Position numbers and translations under genes: made by a program. DNA of 64,000 nucleotides from Lanius collurio (Eukaryota; Chordata; Aves; Passeriformes; Laniidae), in the NCBI GenBank assembly GCA_020086605.1, contig JACBWW010000020.1, positions 15,177,382 to 15,241,381 on the forward strand, written 5' to 3'. Positions 47,701 to 60,900 of the stretch are shown one piece after another (position 1 is the first letter of the stretch; each line of letters starts with the position of its first letter). The notes beneath the pieces are model-generated. The model saw nothing but the letters and a program-made list of their open reading frames with translations. It made no database searches and was not told the DNA's origin.

Positions 47701-49492
47701 GGCATCCTATTTCTGATAAAGGTGATACCTTTCTTTTCCCTCTGATTATTAGAATAACCAATACCATATATGCTGGAAAGTCTCAATTACTCAAGATTTT
47801 AGAGCAGATTCTTAAGGGAAGCTCAGCAAAGGATGTGGTGGTAAGAAGAGTATGGGATAAAGTGCAACAAAGTTCTATTGCAGGTAGATTTTTTCAGAAT
47901 AAATTTAGTGACTACAAATTTACTGAACCTAATATATCTGTAGTCTACCTGTAAAGTATCTTATATGGTGATCTTGGACAAAATATTTCAGGTGAATTAG
48001 GTATAGAAGACATATAAGATGAATACAGTTTTCCCACCATTTTGTTGATAATATCAGCATGGGAATGATCAGTCTTTCAACTCTCCTTCACCAAAAAAAC
48101 CCCAAAAGTAAATGCTGAGTCTAGGTATGCCACATTGGGTAAGAATGGAATTTTTTTTTATGTCCTGTTAAAAAAAAAAAAAAGAAATGAAAGTGAAGTT
48201 TGAAACCAGCTTATGAAAATTTTATAACAAGATCATATTGAAAATCACACATACTCATTCAAGCATTGAATTTTCAGAACCATATAAACAGAATAAATTT
48301 CTTTCAGTCCAGTTCCCAACAATTTTAAGTTAGAGAGGTTCTGTATTCAATACACTGTCTGTGTGGGACAAGATTCTTCAGAGCACTTGAAATGGGAAAA
48401 GAGATCAAGTAATATTTAGGCATTAGAGACATATGGCATAAGAAAGTGTCAGTAGTACTAATAAGTTAAGATTCTACTCTGAAGATACCACGTGGAAGTG
48501 CATATTTTTCTTGTCTTTAGGGAATCTAACTAACTGAGTTGACTGATATGAGTTTCCTACTGCCTTTCACATCCTTAGAAACTTCCAAAAATATTCAGGG
48601 GGGATGGTAGAGAAGCTCTTAACACAGAAATAAATCTGTTTTTCTAAATACCAGACCTATTCATGGGGGAAATAATACATACTTCTCTGATTGGCTTCCT
48701 AACCCTGGAGAAATATTTGAGCATGAGGGCAGGCATAGGATGTGTGGACAGTTGAATAGAAAAAGAAATTATGTGCCTGAGTGCCTCTGATTCCCATATG
48801 GATAGCATATAATATATAGTAAGTTTGGTTTGAGATATATTTTCTAAGAAAATTTTTGTTCTAAATGAAAAATTTTGTGTTGTGAAAAGTAGCTTGCTGT
48901 GATTCACACTGCTGCATCTGTGACTTTAAAAAAAAAAAAAATTGCCCATGAGCTGACCTGAGTTCAGACCTTCCTGAGGTTCATTATAATGAAAAACCAG
49001 CACAGGGAAACCTTAGAATGCAATAAAACCATACCAAGTTATAGAAAATGATAGAACAGGCAAGTAAAGTAAGTGTTTTTCTGTGTTGTAGCAATTTCAT
49101 ATCCTAGAAAGTTTTCAGGATGTTAAGCTCCATGCAGTCCTCCCAGCAGTCTAAGTGAGGTTAGTCCAATTTAAAGTGGGTTCTGGAGTTTTACTTTCTG
49201 TAAGCTGACGAGTCATCCTGCACAGGAGCTGCTTTTGGTCTTTGCTTCCTATGTTCTTTTCCAGAGGTGGCTGCTGTCAGAAGATCACAATTTATTTGTC
49301 TTTCAGAAACATTTTCTGCAGGCTTATGTGTGTCTTCATGGGGATGATGCCATGAAGATTTTTTGCTTTTTATTTTATACCCCTTTCATGCCTTTTTTCA
49401 GCTTTTGTTTCTGATGCTTTTGCCTACATTCTTGGACTTGTTTGTTAAACTAGGAGACTAAATCTTTTAGAAGCTTTGTAAGTAGAAGTCAA
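47701..49492. other. Unique sequence
   Basis: The first few hundred bases may contain further decayed retroelement sequence, but I cannot match them. The longest frame is 87 codons (complement of 48644-48907), unrecognised. Two A runs (48171-48183, 48928-48940) are present. Confidence 0.45.
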
Positions 49493-49781
49493 TGTGCCCC
49501 AGACTCCAAGGTCCTCTCCAGAACACATTCTGTGAACTAAGATAGAACCATCCAGGGGAAGGTTCTTTGGGGAGGGGGGCTCAGTCAAGCCTTTCACTGG
49601 GGAATTTTGATAGATAAGTTAATTAGAAGGACCTTTCTGGCGTGTGCATTTTGGTGTGGGCATTTGTGGGTGCACTTCAGTGCACCTGAGCTGGACGTGT
49701 GCACCTAAGGATCCCTAAAATAAACACCACGGTAAAATCCCTTTTTCCCCTTCTAACCATGTCTGACCCTTGATTTTAACA
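49493..49781 (+). mobile_element. Possible short ERV LTR
   Basis: The stretch starts TGTGCCCCAGACTCC, contains TCTCCAGAACACATTCTGTG, and ends CTTGATTTTAACA after AATAAA at 49719-49724 (CCTAAAATAAACACC) and TCTAACCATGTCTGACCC. This order (AATAAA, pyrimidine-rich stretch, TCTGAC, terminal AACA) is that of an avian LTR end. The 5' limit is a guess, and no target duplication is found (left AGTCAA, right CCAGGA). Confidence 0.45.
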
Positions 49782-50539
49782 CCAGGAAAAAGCATCAGGG
49801 AAGGTACTGGAGAAGCACATCAGATTTCCTGGTTTCTAAGATATAGGTCCTGAAGTTCCCAGAAATTTGAGCCTTTCAGGTTCCAAACTGCCACCAAGCT
49901 AGAAAGCATACCAAGGGAGTAGGTAACTACAATTCTCAGCTCCACAGTTTTTCTTCATGTCTTCTGGGAGCTGCTCAGCTGACTATACCAGTTCTATTGA
50001 GATGATCGTGTCATCCCCATGTAACTTTCATGGCAAGCTATTAAGCACTTATGATGTAAAATATTCTGATATTTTGCTACTTCTATAAACAAAACCCAAT
50101 TACAACATAAAAGTTCCATCTAGGTTTTCTGCAATAATTGAGAAATCTATTTATCTGAGGGAGACCTTTCTCTGTGCAGAACTTACATTTAGTTTCCTGG
50201 ACAGAGCAAAGCCATTCCACTTCTCCCAAACATTCAGTATTGTCAGATGGGAGAGGCTCAGAAAAAAACCTAAACATATAGTCTTTCACTCTGGGGACCA
50301 AGACCGAGCACAGAGATTTATCTCAGAGACTCCAAGGATGTTAATATTTTCTTTGTCTGAGACAAAGTGGACAAATCATAACTGGGATACAGACAAGTGA
50401 GAAAACTTACAGAAGCTGTAGCACTCGTCTGGGGAAAAGAAACAACCCTGTTGCTGTAAATTCACATTTCTCAAAGAAAAAAGAGTGGGGTAAGATAGAC
50501 ATTAGAAAGTAGGGACAAGCCATTTTTAGAAACACACTA
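49782..50539. other. Unique spacer
   Basis: No element or gene is recognised. Confidence 0.5.
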
Positions 50540-50622
50540 TATGTAATGTAACATAATGCAATGTAATGTAATACAATGTAATGTAATGTAATGTAATGTA
50601 ATGTAATGTAATGTAATGTATT
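50540..50622. repeat. (ATGTA)n pentanucleotide microsatellite
   Basis: There are about nine perfect AATGT/ATGTA units at 50575-50622, preceded by interrupted units (ACATAATGCA, ATACAATGTA). The open frame on the complement with YITLH repeats is the translation of this array. Confidence 0.93.
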
Positions 50623-53600
50623 TAATTTCCAAGGGCTGTAGATAGAATGAAATAAATACCATACCTGTAAATGAGCATATCCAAGGGTCACAGTTCTGAA
50701 GAGTTTATTTTGGCTAGTTTGGTATATGACTGAATATAATTCCTAGTTCAGTTTTATTTTTGGTCAGAAAAGGATCTTATAAAAGCCAATCAAAAGTTTA
50801 GCGCTACTGTGCTGTCATGTGGAATATAAATTCTTCAGTTAGCACTTCATATAGCATACACATACTTTCCCACATTTCACAGAGCAAAGCAAATAAAAAT
50901 TGCTTGATTTACAAATTCACAGTCAGGCTCAAATACAGTGCATATTAAATCATATACATCCTGTAAAGTTTGCAAGAAAGCAAGAGAAAAGAAAAGCAGA
51001 AGAGAAAATGAAGACTGGAATTTTAATTGCACTCCACTATTCATCTCATTTCCACTTTTTTATGTTAGAATGATAGAAGCAAGCCTTGACAAGCTATCCA
51101 AACACTCTTCCTGATCCTATTTTATACTTTTCTTTTTATTAATCTTCCTCTTTGCACTGGTAACCAAATCTCTCACATTTCAATTCGGAAAACTATTGCA
51201 ATATTTTAACAATATTACTGGTTTCTGTTGCCCTATAACTAGGAATTATCGGCACATAAAATTTTAGTTTTGATAATTGCAACATAAATTAAGAGTTTAT
51301 CAAAGAGAGAATGAATTAATCGTCCTTTTCTTCTCGTTATTTCCCATGTTGAGATTGTGATCAAATCACTAAAGATGTATTAAAGTCCATGTCTCTGGAA
51401 AACAAAACTAATTGCTCTTCCTGGAGTTTGTGAGCCTGCATGTCCTCTGGAGTATGTTCATCTCCTCAGACTGAGCTCCCAGGAATGCAGGCCATGCCAT
51501 GGCTCTTTTCACCCCTTCACTTTCTGGGCACAACGCTGAGCAGCTGTTTCAAAATGTCCTTTTATTTCTAAGCTCTTCATACACCATTCCTGTCTGTAAC
51601 CCTTACCTATCTCCCATTTCCTTTTCCACAGTCTTCTCCATCATCTTCAACTCTTTCTATCTCACAGGTATGTCTTTGCTTTAATCAGGATGCCTCTTCT
51701 ACTCTGACCATCTCATTTACTAGTTAGATTTTGTTCTCAATTTGTATATATTTAAGATCCAGCCAATCCAGTTTATCTCAGCATTTTCCAACAAAATAGG
51801 AAAGTGGTAAATTGAACCCATCACCTCCTGTTTTCTCCCTTGTTCTGTTTTAACTTTCATTTGTTTATGCAACACACTTTTTATTTGTGTGTTGTTTTGT
51901 GCAGCCAATATCTTTTCAGAACAAGCCTGACTTATTATAGGTCAATTGCCAAAGAGCATCTATGGGAAGAATATTCCAGAGAACCAAGCTATCCTAAAAT
52001 AGAGGTATTTTTCAGCACAATTCCTGGGTCACTCTTGTTAAAATCTAGGATGTGACTCTCAGCTGGCAGAACAGCTCTTATGTTCCTGAAAGCGATCTGA
52101 GTATCAAGCCAGACAAAGCTCCCCTGTATTTTCTTTCACTTTTAGGAAAAAAAAAATTGAAATTAGATGTGGACTGTGCAGGTGTCTCAGAGAGAAAAAT
52201 ATTGACACTGTTTAAAGACATTGATTTTCTTATTATTTGCCAAAACAGTCATTAAAACCACATGAAAATCTGCCCTCTGATTCACTTTCAGAATCCATAT
52301 TCTGAAAATCTGAAATCTACAACAGAGTTTTATTTTTAACAAAGTCTGAATGACATAATTAAAAAAAAAATAAGTAGAATTCAACAGATCTTTATTTCAG
52401 TAATGCTTATATTAGAATGACTTAGCGCTATGACATTAGCTTCAGAAAAAGACACACAATAATTTAATTTTAAAACTGAAATGCTCGGGGACTGAGGTTA
52501 ATAAAGAGCAAGTATTATGCATGAACATTTTTCTATTCATACTTAATATTCATTATCATTATGGGTAGAAAGCACTGTAAAACGTTCTAATTTTTTAAAT
52601 ATTCAAATTCATAATGAGCTGTATAACATGCGTCCCCTTATGCCATTAATACTCTAATTCCCATTGACACAGTAGACCTTTCCAATCCTATCCATTTTTA
52701 AATACTCAGAATAAGATGAGAGATTTATGCAGGTCAGTCTGTCGTATGCGTCTGGAATAAAAATTTGTAATCATGTATTTTTGTAGATTGAAAAAATGGA
52801 TACACTCTATGCCAAAAACTAAGCAAGAATCTTTGGTACATTTCTGTTAACCTCTCAAATTCCTTCTGCCTTTTGAAGTAATATAAGAAAGTATGTAGTT
52901 TTCAAGAAAATATCTGAATTTCCACCTCTTTTACCTCTCTCCATCTTTCTCTAGATTTAAAAGCCAACAGTTCGCAATATGCCAGCTCCATGCCATCAAA
53001 TAAACCATATTTATCCTTTCCAAGTTCCTAATGGAATGTTTCCTCCCTAAACTTCTGGTCTAGTTAGAGACTTTTCATCCTACCATTCAAATATGACAGA
53101 TCTGAAAAATAAGAATTTCTAATTTCTTAATCTCTATCTGCATAACTGTGCAGTCATCACAAGTATACTGTTATTGACTGTGTTTATATAGAAGCTATAT
53201 TAAGCTCTCTATGCTTTCTCTTTTCTGTTGAGACAAATTTGGCTTTCTGAGAGAAAAAGTACAATCACTCTTTGAGACTCTTCTTTAAAATTCAATTTGT
53301 CAGAGGAGCTGATTGTTTCAAAGAAGATTTTAAATAGTTCTTCTGTCTCCTACAGGCTAGCATTTAGGAAACAACAATATATTGCATAGTTTGCCTTGGA
53401 TTGTTTGACAGCACAGTAGGCTCTGAGTGTTCAGTGTTCATACTTTTACATAGGAACAGAAAATATTAAGGGTTGATTCTAAAATTATCTTGGCAGAAAG
53501 GTTTTCCCTAGCAGCTGTGACTTCTTAAGGAAAATTTGAAAGGTTTTTTTTGTTTTGTTTTTCAAATGTCATTGTTTCTTCAGCAGCAGCTTGCCAGTGA

Positions 53601-56600
53601 TTTTTTTATTTTCATTTAGTGTTTTATGTGTTGGAAACAAAGTAAGTAGAAATTGAATATTCTCGAGGAGATAAATTCCAGTTTATGATAGGAAAGTCTC
53701 TTTCCAGACTTAGCCAGTGTTAACTGTAGTTGTTTGCAACATTCTTTAAAAAAAAAAAAGCACTCATGTAGAATTCTAATAATGATTTCATGCTACCCAC
53801 AGCATTAGTCAAATGTTTTAAACATTAAATAGAAACAAAGTAACTACAAAATAGGGAAGTTATTGAAAATTTAAAATGTTTAGAGAAAACTTCCTGTCCC
53901 CTGACTGATCTTGAAACACTTTTATTTTTACTCATAGGATCACTTCAATATAGAGCAAGAGGAATACCTTCATGAGTAGGAAGATCAGGATTTGGCCTCA
54001 TATAAAAGTTCTTTGACAAAAAAGCTGAAGGCTTTTTTGCAATAGTAATTATCATAAACTTGTAACTGTACGTGCACCTTTTTAACAGGAAGTTTACCTT
54101 GATTGAGTGAAGATGTTAAAAGGAAAGAACTTGTATGGTAGGAGAAAAGAATTTGCTAGTATAAACACAGAGAACCGTTATGATGTTAAAACTTAATGAT
54201 GCAACAGCTGATGCTTTTAATGAACGACCTGTGAAAGTCCTTCCAGCTGCAGTGACCTGTGGAACTCTTTGTGTTATGTAGAGTAATGAATACATGCAGG
54301 CTACATATCAGGGGAAGGATACAAATTTCACCAAAAAAATACTGAATAATAAAGTACACTATATTTTCCAGTCTCAGCACAGTTTCTCTGGAGACTATCA
54401 CTTTTTTTCTATATGGTACTGCACTGTAAGTATAACTTAAATGCCTGGCAACAGAAGTACAAATTGCTTGACTGAATCTTAATGGTATGTTACTAAAATC
54501 ATTATTATAATAAGAAAAAATTACTTTCCTTAATATTAGGGAAAATGAAAGAAGAGACAGTCAAACATTTTCTGTCTGTAGTTAAACTATTATGTTCATA
54601 TTTAGCTACTTGAATTCTAATGCCTTTATTTTTAAAAATTCTGAGTACCAGCTCCTCAGTGAACATCACTGAAATCACTAAATGATTGACATCTCTGGAA
54701 ATCAAGCCCTCTATTTAAAGTGCCAGAAGCACAAGTTTCCCAAGACTACATACAAGATATAAGGGTAGGTATGTGCTGTCTGAAGCTTGTGACTAAGCTT
54801 GAGCTTAGAGACTCATGATCAAAACACTCAGTGCCAGGCTGTAATGACATTCAGGTTTAGATCCTGCTGTAGAACATCTGAACCAATAGCACCATCAGGT
54901 CACCATGTGGATGGGAAAAATTACTGTCCTGTCTTATACATGCCTCCCTTCAAGCAAAAAAAAACTTGTCTTGCAATAATATCTTTTGGTCCAGATGTGT
55001 CACCAAGCAGGTCCTTCATAAGGCGTCTTAGGTTGTAAAAAGCAAGAGAGAGTCAGGTAGAACGAGAGCCTGTCCAGCTGACGTACTGCTGTCAGTACAG
55101 ATGAATGGAGAGTCAACAGAGATGACTGCTTCGGTCCACTCCTTGACTCAGGCAATTTATGACTGTATTGACATAATCTGGCAGCTAATTTAAGGTCCTA
55201 CATTCAGAATGTCACTTTTCAGTTTAACTCCTGATTTTAATTGTGATTTGGTAGCTCAGACTAACGAGGGTAATATGTGTCACATTCTTAGAAGTAAACC
55301 TGATTTAAATAATCACCTTTAATGGTCATTGTTTTATATTAGGCAAACAGTTGGCAAAAAAAATCTATACTTAGAAGTAGACAAGCTGAATTATGTTTTC
55401 CACTTTTTGTGCATGCCAGTCATGAACGCAACCTGAGGAACAATATATAATATTTAATAGTATCTGGCTTAAGTGGGGGAAGTTATTCCTGTGTTGGTAT
55501 TCTTAAAACATCCAGCTACAGTATTGATTTTAAGCCCTTTAAATATACCAAAAAAAGTACTTATGTAATCCTTCAAGCAGAAGGAAAAAGGATATATTCT
55601 GTTTATAACACACTAAGTAGGCAGATGTCTCTAAAGTAGATTCCACTTCAATGCAAGACTTTGTGATACCAATTAGAAAGCATATGCCATATTGCCTTGA
55701 AATCTTGTTACTAAATGCTGATGAAAGTTTATGATCATAAGTAAAATATGTAAAGTAGGATTGAAAATAATCTCTCCAGTTAAACGTGCTAAAATATATA
55801 CTGTGCAGAATGTATACCAGGTGTTCTGCAATGCAGGCTCTCAAGGATGTATTTCTGTGGGGGTTTGGGGAGTACAACAACAGATTTCAGTGCTGCCTCG
55901 AGTACTGAGATACATCAGCTTCCACATTTTTCCTGTGAAGACTAACACAGGAGCAGGTGATCAATCAATTCACAGTAAAAGATACTGACAGATGTAGTGG
56001 AGTTTGATGGAAAAGCTATGGTTGCACCATGGTAAGGAAATTGATTTGAAACCAGAATGTCCTAACTAGCTTTGGGTTCAGACATGCTTTGTAGCACCCA
56101 CTATAATCCACATGTAGCACCCACTATAATCCTCAATTATCCAAGTTGTTGCTCATGCTGCAGCTTTCTTCCTGCTCCTGTTGAAGATGGGAGCCATGGG
56201 GACCTGAAGCTACTCAGGGCATATGATCACAGTGTCTGATACTGGCAAGGACAGCAATTTGTACTGAAACCTTGAATCTGGGACTCTCCTTCAGTTCCAC
56301 AATATACAAAAACACTGCCATTAAACTTCTGACTTTTCCAGCAATGGGATGATTACACCATATCTTTGGACTTGATGCAGCGCTCATTGGGCCTGAACTG
56401 CAGGCTCATGTTCTCTGTTATGTGGCTTTGATTAACAATGGCGACATTATTTCTGTATTTTCCTTTATTTGCTAAGCTCTCAAACTCATATTCTAAGACC
56501 AAAAACGTTTGTCAGAACTAGTCTAATGCATTTCATAACACGGACCATCAAATTTCAGAGTTTTTCTTTCACTGAGAGCAAAAACTGAGGTGTTTAGAAA

Positions 56601-57502
56601 GGCTAAGAGTCTGAGCTGAAGACAGTCAAATACAAAAAATCCATCTCACATGTTCTGATGTTTATTCATACTCAGTCATAAGGAAAATACTGCTATTCCA
56701 TTTTCAGCATGTTTCATTAAATCCCAACCATCGTTGTTGTTGGCTTTAAACACTGAAGGATTAATGCCTTATCTAGCAAAGCTTAGTGTATGATATGATC
56801 AAATCAACTCATGGTCTTAATTTTAGTGTTCTAATTAGGCAGAACTCATAAACCTAATTATCTTTAGCCGTTAAAGTGTTCTTATGGCTTTTTCACACAC
56901 CATTTCTTTTTTCCATTTCATTATTTTCAATTCCAGCTTTTTGAAGTACATATATACAAGAAGTGGTCTTCATATTTTAGTGTCTCTTTGAACAATGCTG
57001 AATTCAGACACGTATCTTTTATCACATTCGTTTTTAAATCAGAATTGCCCAATTTATGTTCTTCTTCTACTGCTAGCCTCTACTAGTTCAGTTCAGTGTG
57101 TTTCCCCACTCTGAGAAATCAGTTGACAAATTATTAATCCATTTGCCTGAATTTTGCTGGTCTTGTATGTGATTTTTTTTTTTAATTAAGGTATCATGGA
57201 GCAGTAAGCTAAATGCACTAAGCAGAATGGAGTTAATATAATGTTTCTGTCCTTTAATGTCCTTTATTAATATCATTCTTTATCAGTTTCTCAGTTAATT
57301 CACCTGGTATTGCTACCATAATAACCAACTCATAAACAACTCTGTGAGCCCACTTTAGGTGTTGGCAATGGGAAGAAAATTTTCAGTCTATTAGGAATAG
57401 TGGTGAGCCCGACTTTCCCTTCCTGTCTTCTTCCATTCTTTCTGCTCTCCGCAGATCCAAACAAAATTTTAAGAGTTATTGAAATAAATATTTCATAATT
57501 GT
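50623..57502. other. Long unique AT-rich stretch
   Basis: No gene or transposon is recognised in 6.9 kb. It includes a run of A at 53748-53758 and the 20-bp direct repeat pair at 56090-56132. The longest frame is 113 codons (complement of 55539-55880), unrecognised. Confidence 0.5.
56090..56132 (+). repeat. Direct pair of an exact 20-mer, period 23
   Basis: TGTAGCACCCACTATAATCC occurs at 56090-56109 and again at 56113-56132, separated by ACA. It looks like a small local tandem duplication. Confidence 0.95.
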
Positions 57503-57944
57503 TGTCCTGATTTCAGCCAAGGACGGGGTTAAGTTCTCACAGTAGGATTGAGGGGGCAGAACCTGGAGCTGTGTGGGCATGGCCAAGACCTTGTGTTATT
57601 CCACACAATCTTCCATCATGGCCGGGGCAGGGTAAAGGGACTTCCTCTCACTTCCTTGCAGGAGGGGTGCTCCTTTCCCGTGGAGCAAGGGTGATGAGCA
57701 GCCAGGAAGAAAGCGTGGGCGTGGGGTCCAAGCACCACTGTTCACTGTCTTGGGGCCGCGCCGGGTCAGTCAAGTGGTGAGCAATATTTGCATGTGAATC
57801 ACCCTCTTTTTGAACAGTTTTGTTATTAATATTGTTGCTGCTTATTTTCATACTTCATATCTGTTTCCAGTAAATTTTTCTTATCTCAACCCTTTTGTCT
57901 CTCTCAGCAGAGGGGAGCAGGAGTGCTGGTCCTAAAACACAACA
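57503..57944 (+). mobile_element. LTR-D, 442-bp solo LTR with perfect 5-bp TSD
   Basis: It starts TGTCCTGATTTCAGCC and ends GGTCCTAAAACACAACA. ATTGT lies directly outside both ends (57498-57502 and 57945-57949). Internally it has the GGACGGGGTTAAGTTCTC block, a decayed TATA box (GGTAAAGGGACTTCC at 57631) followed by CTCTCACTTCCTTGCAGG, and AGTAAA near 57870 in place of AATAAA before TCTTATCTCAACCC. These landmarks and the order are those of a common avian LTR related to LTR-A. The 60-70 codon frames inside are not genes. Confidence 0.92.
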
Positions 57945-57949
57945 ATTGT

Positions 57950-60900
57950 TAGTTTTCAAAAATCTCAATTTACCACATAAAACAAAGGCAGCATGTAAGA
58001 ACTTCAAACACATTCATGCATCCCAGAAATCATTTTGGTCTTGATGAATCACACCAAGCAATTGAATTCATCATCTTTACCAGATGAAAATGTAACTTCT
58101 CACCTAATTTCAGCATACTGAAGTATTCATTGAATTTATTTTCCATTTCACCATTATGACATTTTCTCACGTGTCTTATAATTAGGATATGATAATTGTA
58201 GGTTTTATTATGTCTATAATATGTTTGAAATCATGGATCCTGCCAGAAAACATACTTCTGATGTCTTTGTTTTCTTCTCAATTTCCCCAAACCGTTTTGT
58301 TCTCATTTACGCTGTCTCTTTCCTTTGCTTCCTCCCAACACTTCACATTCCCTGTACTTATTTTGCTGATACTGCTTTTTGCTTTCTTTCACCAAGTTCC
58401 TGTTAAATACATTTACTCAGAACTATTTTCTGCAATTTTTTCTGATGTTTTTTCTTAATTATAGTAGATTTTCTTAGGTGTTCATGAGAAGATATAACAA
58501 AACAACTTTTTACTATACAATTTTTTTCCTTTACCGTTGACTTGAATAAGAAATGTACATAGACATTGTATTCTTTTAAAAAATTGTGGATTGAGAAAGA
58601 CTCAGTGGGTTAAAGAGAAAGGACAGGAAAAAAACCCCCAAAACACAGAAACAGTGTCTTATCTCATGACTATTGCACTACAGTCTAATCTTATTAGATT
58701 AGTCTGCATATGCTAAGTCTGCGTATTCTGTCACTGCAGCCCATCATTCTGTGTTTAGTTTTCTAAACCTCCATAAGTCTCTTGATTTGGGTATTAAAAT
58801 CTAAGGAGAAAAGAATGTTATTTTTCCTACAAATTGCATCAATCAATCAGGAACTGCCCAACTTTGATAGATCCTGGCCTTGTAATAGACATGAAAAATA
58901 AATGTGATGTTTATAGCCAAATATTAAGATGCATTCTAAAAACATTATATCGATTATATCCATTAATGAGTGTAGTGAGTTATCCAAAAGCTGTGCTGTA
59001 TATATTCTGTGTAGTTAAATTTGCAACAGTCTTTGAAAGATTCTTGTAACCATCTGTAATAAAATTTTTAACATTTAAATGCATATGATTTGAATGAATA
59101 TTTCTAAAAGCATTATACATACTTTTTTTGCTATCAAATTGATGTGTGTTACTTAGGTTTTGCTCTGATTACCTATAAACAACTGTGAATCATTATTATC
59201 ATTTAAGTGCTCTGCACATGATTAAGTAAACATGGATATTGCCTAATGCAGGTACTTATTTGCATATTCCTGTAATCTGTTTTAGTCAGTTGCTCTGACA
59301 TTTTTCTATATGTTTGTTCATGTTATTATGAAAGTATTCATTTGATTTCTGAGTATCATTGTCAGCAAAAAAAAATAAGTTTATTCATATTCAAAACCAC
59401 TTTTGTTTGTCTTAGTTTATATAGTTGCCTCCAATATTATTTTCTCATCTCATCTACTTTTCTACTTTTGATGACAAGGATCATTTAGACTCTTTAAGTT
59501 AGTGGTGGAATGCTTGAAAATATTCTTGGAAAAAGCAGCAAATTAAATATTAATGCTTAGTGGGACAGACTGAACTAAATAGATGAGAGGCTAGGAGGAA
59601 GGTCTGCAAATATAGTTGTTTTCTTTGGCTATAAATATATGTAATGATTTCATTCATGAGCTGTGCACTTCCATTACAATGATTTGCCAGCCTCATACAT
59701 TCCTAGAACATGCAGAAGGAATTTGTGCTTTCCTGTGTTGTGAAGCATATATGACCTTGGGTTTTCATTATAAACTCTTTTCTGGCCATTATCTCAGAAA
59801 ATACTGTGTTTAATGACTGTTTTCTCTCAAAGACATATATAGTGTTGGAAATATGTATGAAGCTTTATGAAAAGAGTTTTTAAGTCTCCTAGACTTTATG
59901 CAAGGCCGAGGCCAGTCAAGAGTACAGAAGATACAAATTGGCTTGATCTTACACTGTTTGAGGAGGAACGACAAGAAGCCAAGATCCATGAGGTCTGGCA
60001 TATGCTTTCCCTCATTTGTTTCTCTTCTACCATGGTCTGCTGGCACAGATGCAAGGAGCCAATTCTGTTGAGACAGCAGGAAAGATTTTCTTCTCATGGA
60101 ACAAAGTCTACTGGTATCTGCTAACTGTCTGATGACAGGGTACAAATAAGCCCCTCTAAGCTTCAATGAGAACAAAACATTAGAACATCCACAACTGGTA
60201 GAAAAAAGGAAATATGAAATATAGAATCCTACTTGAAGTTTTGAATGGATATCATCACCCAATCTAATATACCTGTTCAGTACTTAAATAGCACATTTTC
60301 AAGCAGTTGAAAAAGTGCAAAACATTTTGTTAGAAAAATAACTGTATGCTAGACTGTTGTATCACAAAATTAGATTTTCTTAATTCTATTCAGGTAACAA
60401 AGACTTCAGGAAGCCACACACTATTTCAGCTAGCAAAACATGAACTACATACTGATATATTTTCAACTGTTGTATCTTAAAATTTCTGTACCAACCTTAT
60501 TGTGCCTATAAACTCCTTTCATAGTAAATTATGGCAATGAGATTATATATAGAGTTTGCCAATAAATCTCCAAAATTTATCCACAGCTAGTAGTCAATGA
60601 ACTGCTGAGTTACTTTGTGTTTTTCAAGTCTTAAACTATGAAGCTACACTGGAAGGCAATGGAAGAAAAAATTTTACAGTATTGTTGATAAAGGCAATTG
60701 AGGAAGTTCCAGGTAGCACAGGAGTGCTTCCTTGCTTTCCTGTATATTTTAGCTTTCTAGATCCTCACTGACTGTGCACAGAATACTGAATGCCTTGAGC
60801 CTTTCATTCCTGTCAAAGAAAACCTATTTACTGTTTACCTAGGGAATGTGAACCATCATCTAAAGAATTTTACTAGAATAAAAGAGCACTTGCTGATTTA

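Noticed and set aside
50407..50691. 94-codon minus-strand frame with YITLH repeats
   Set aside because: It is the translated ATGTA microsatellite.
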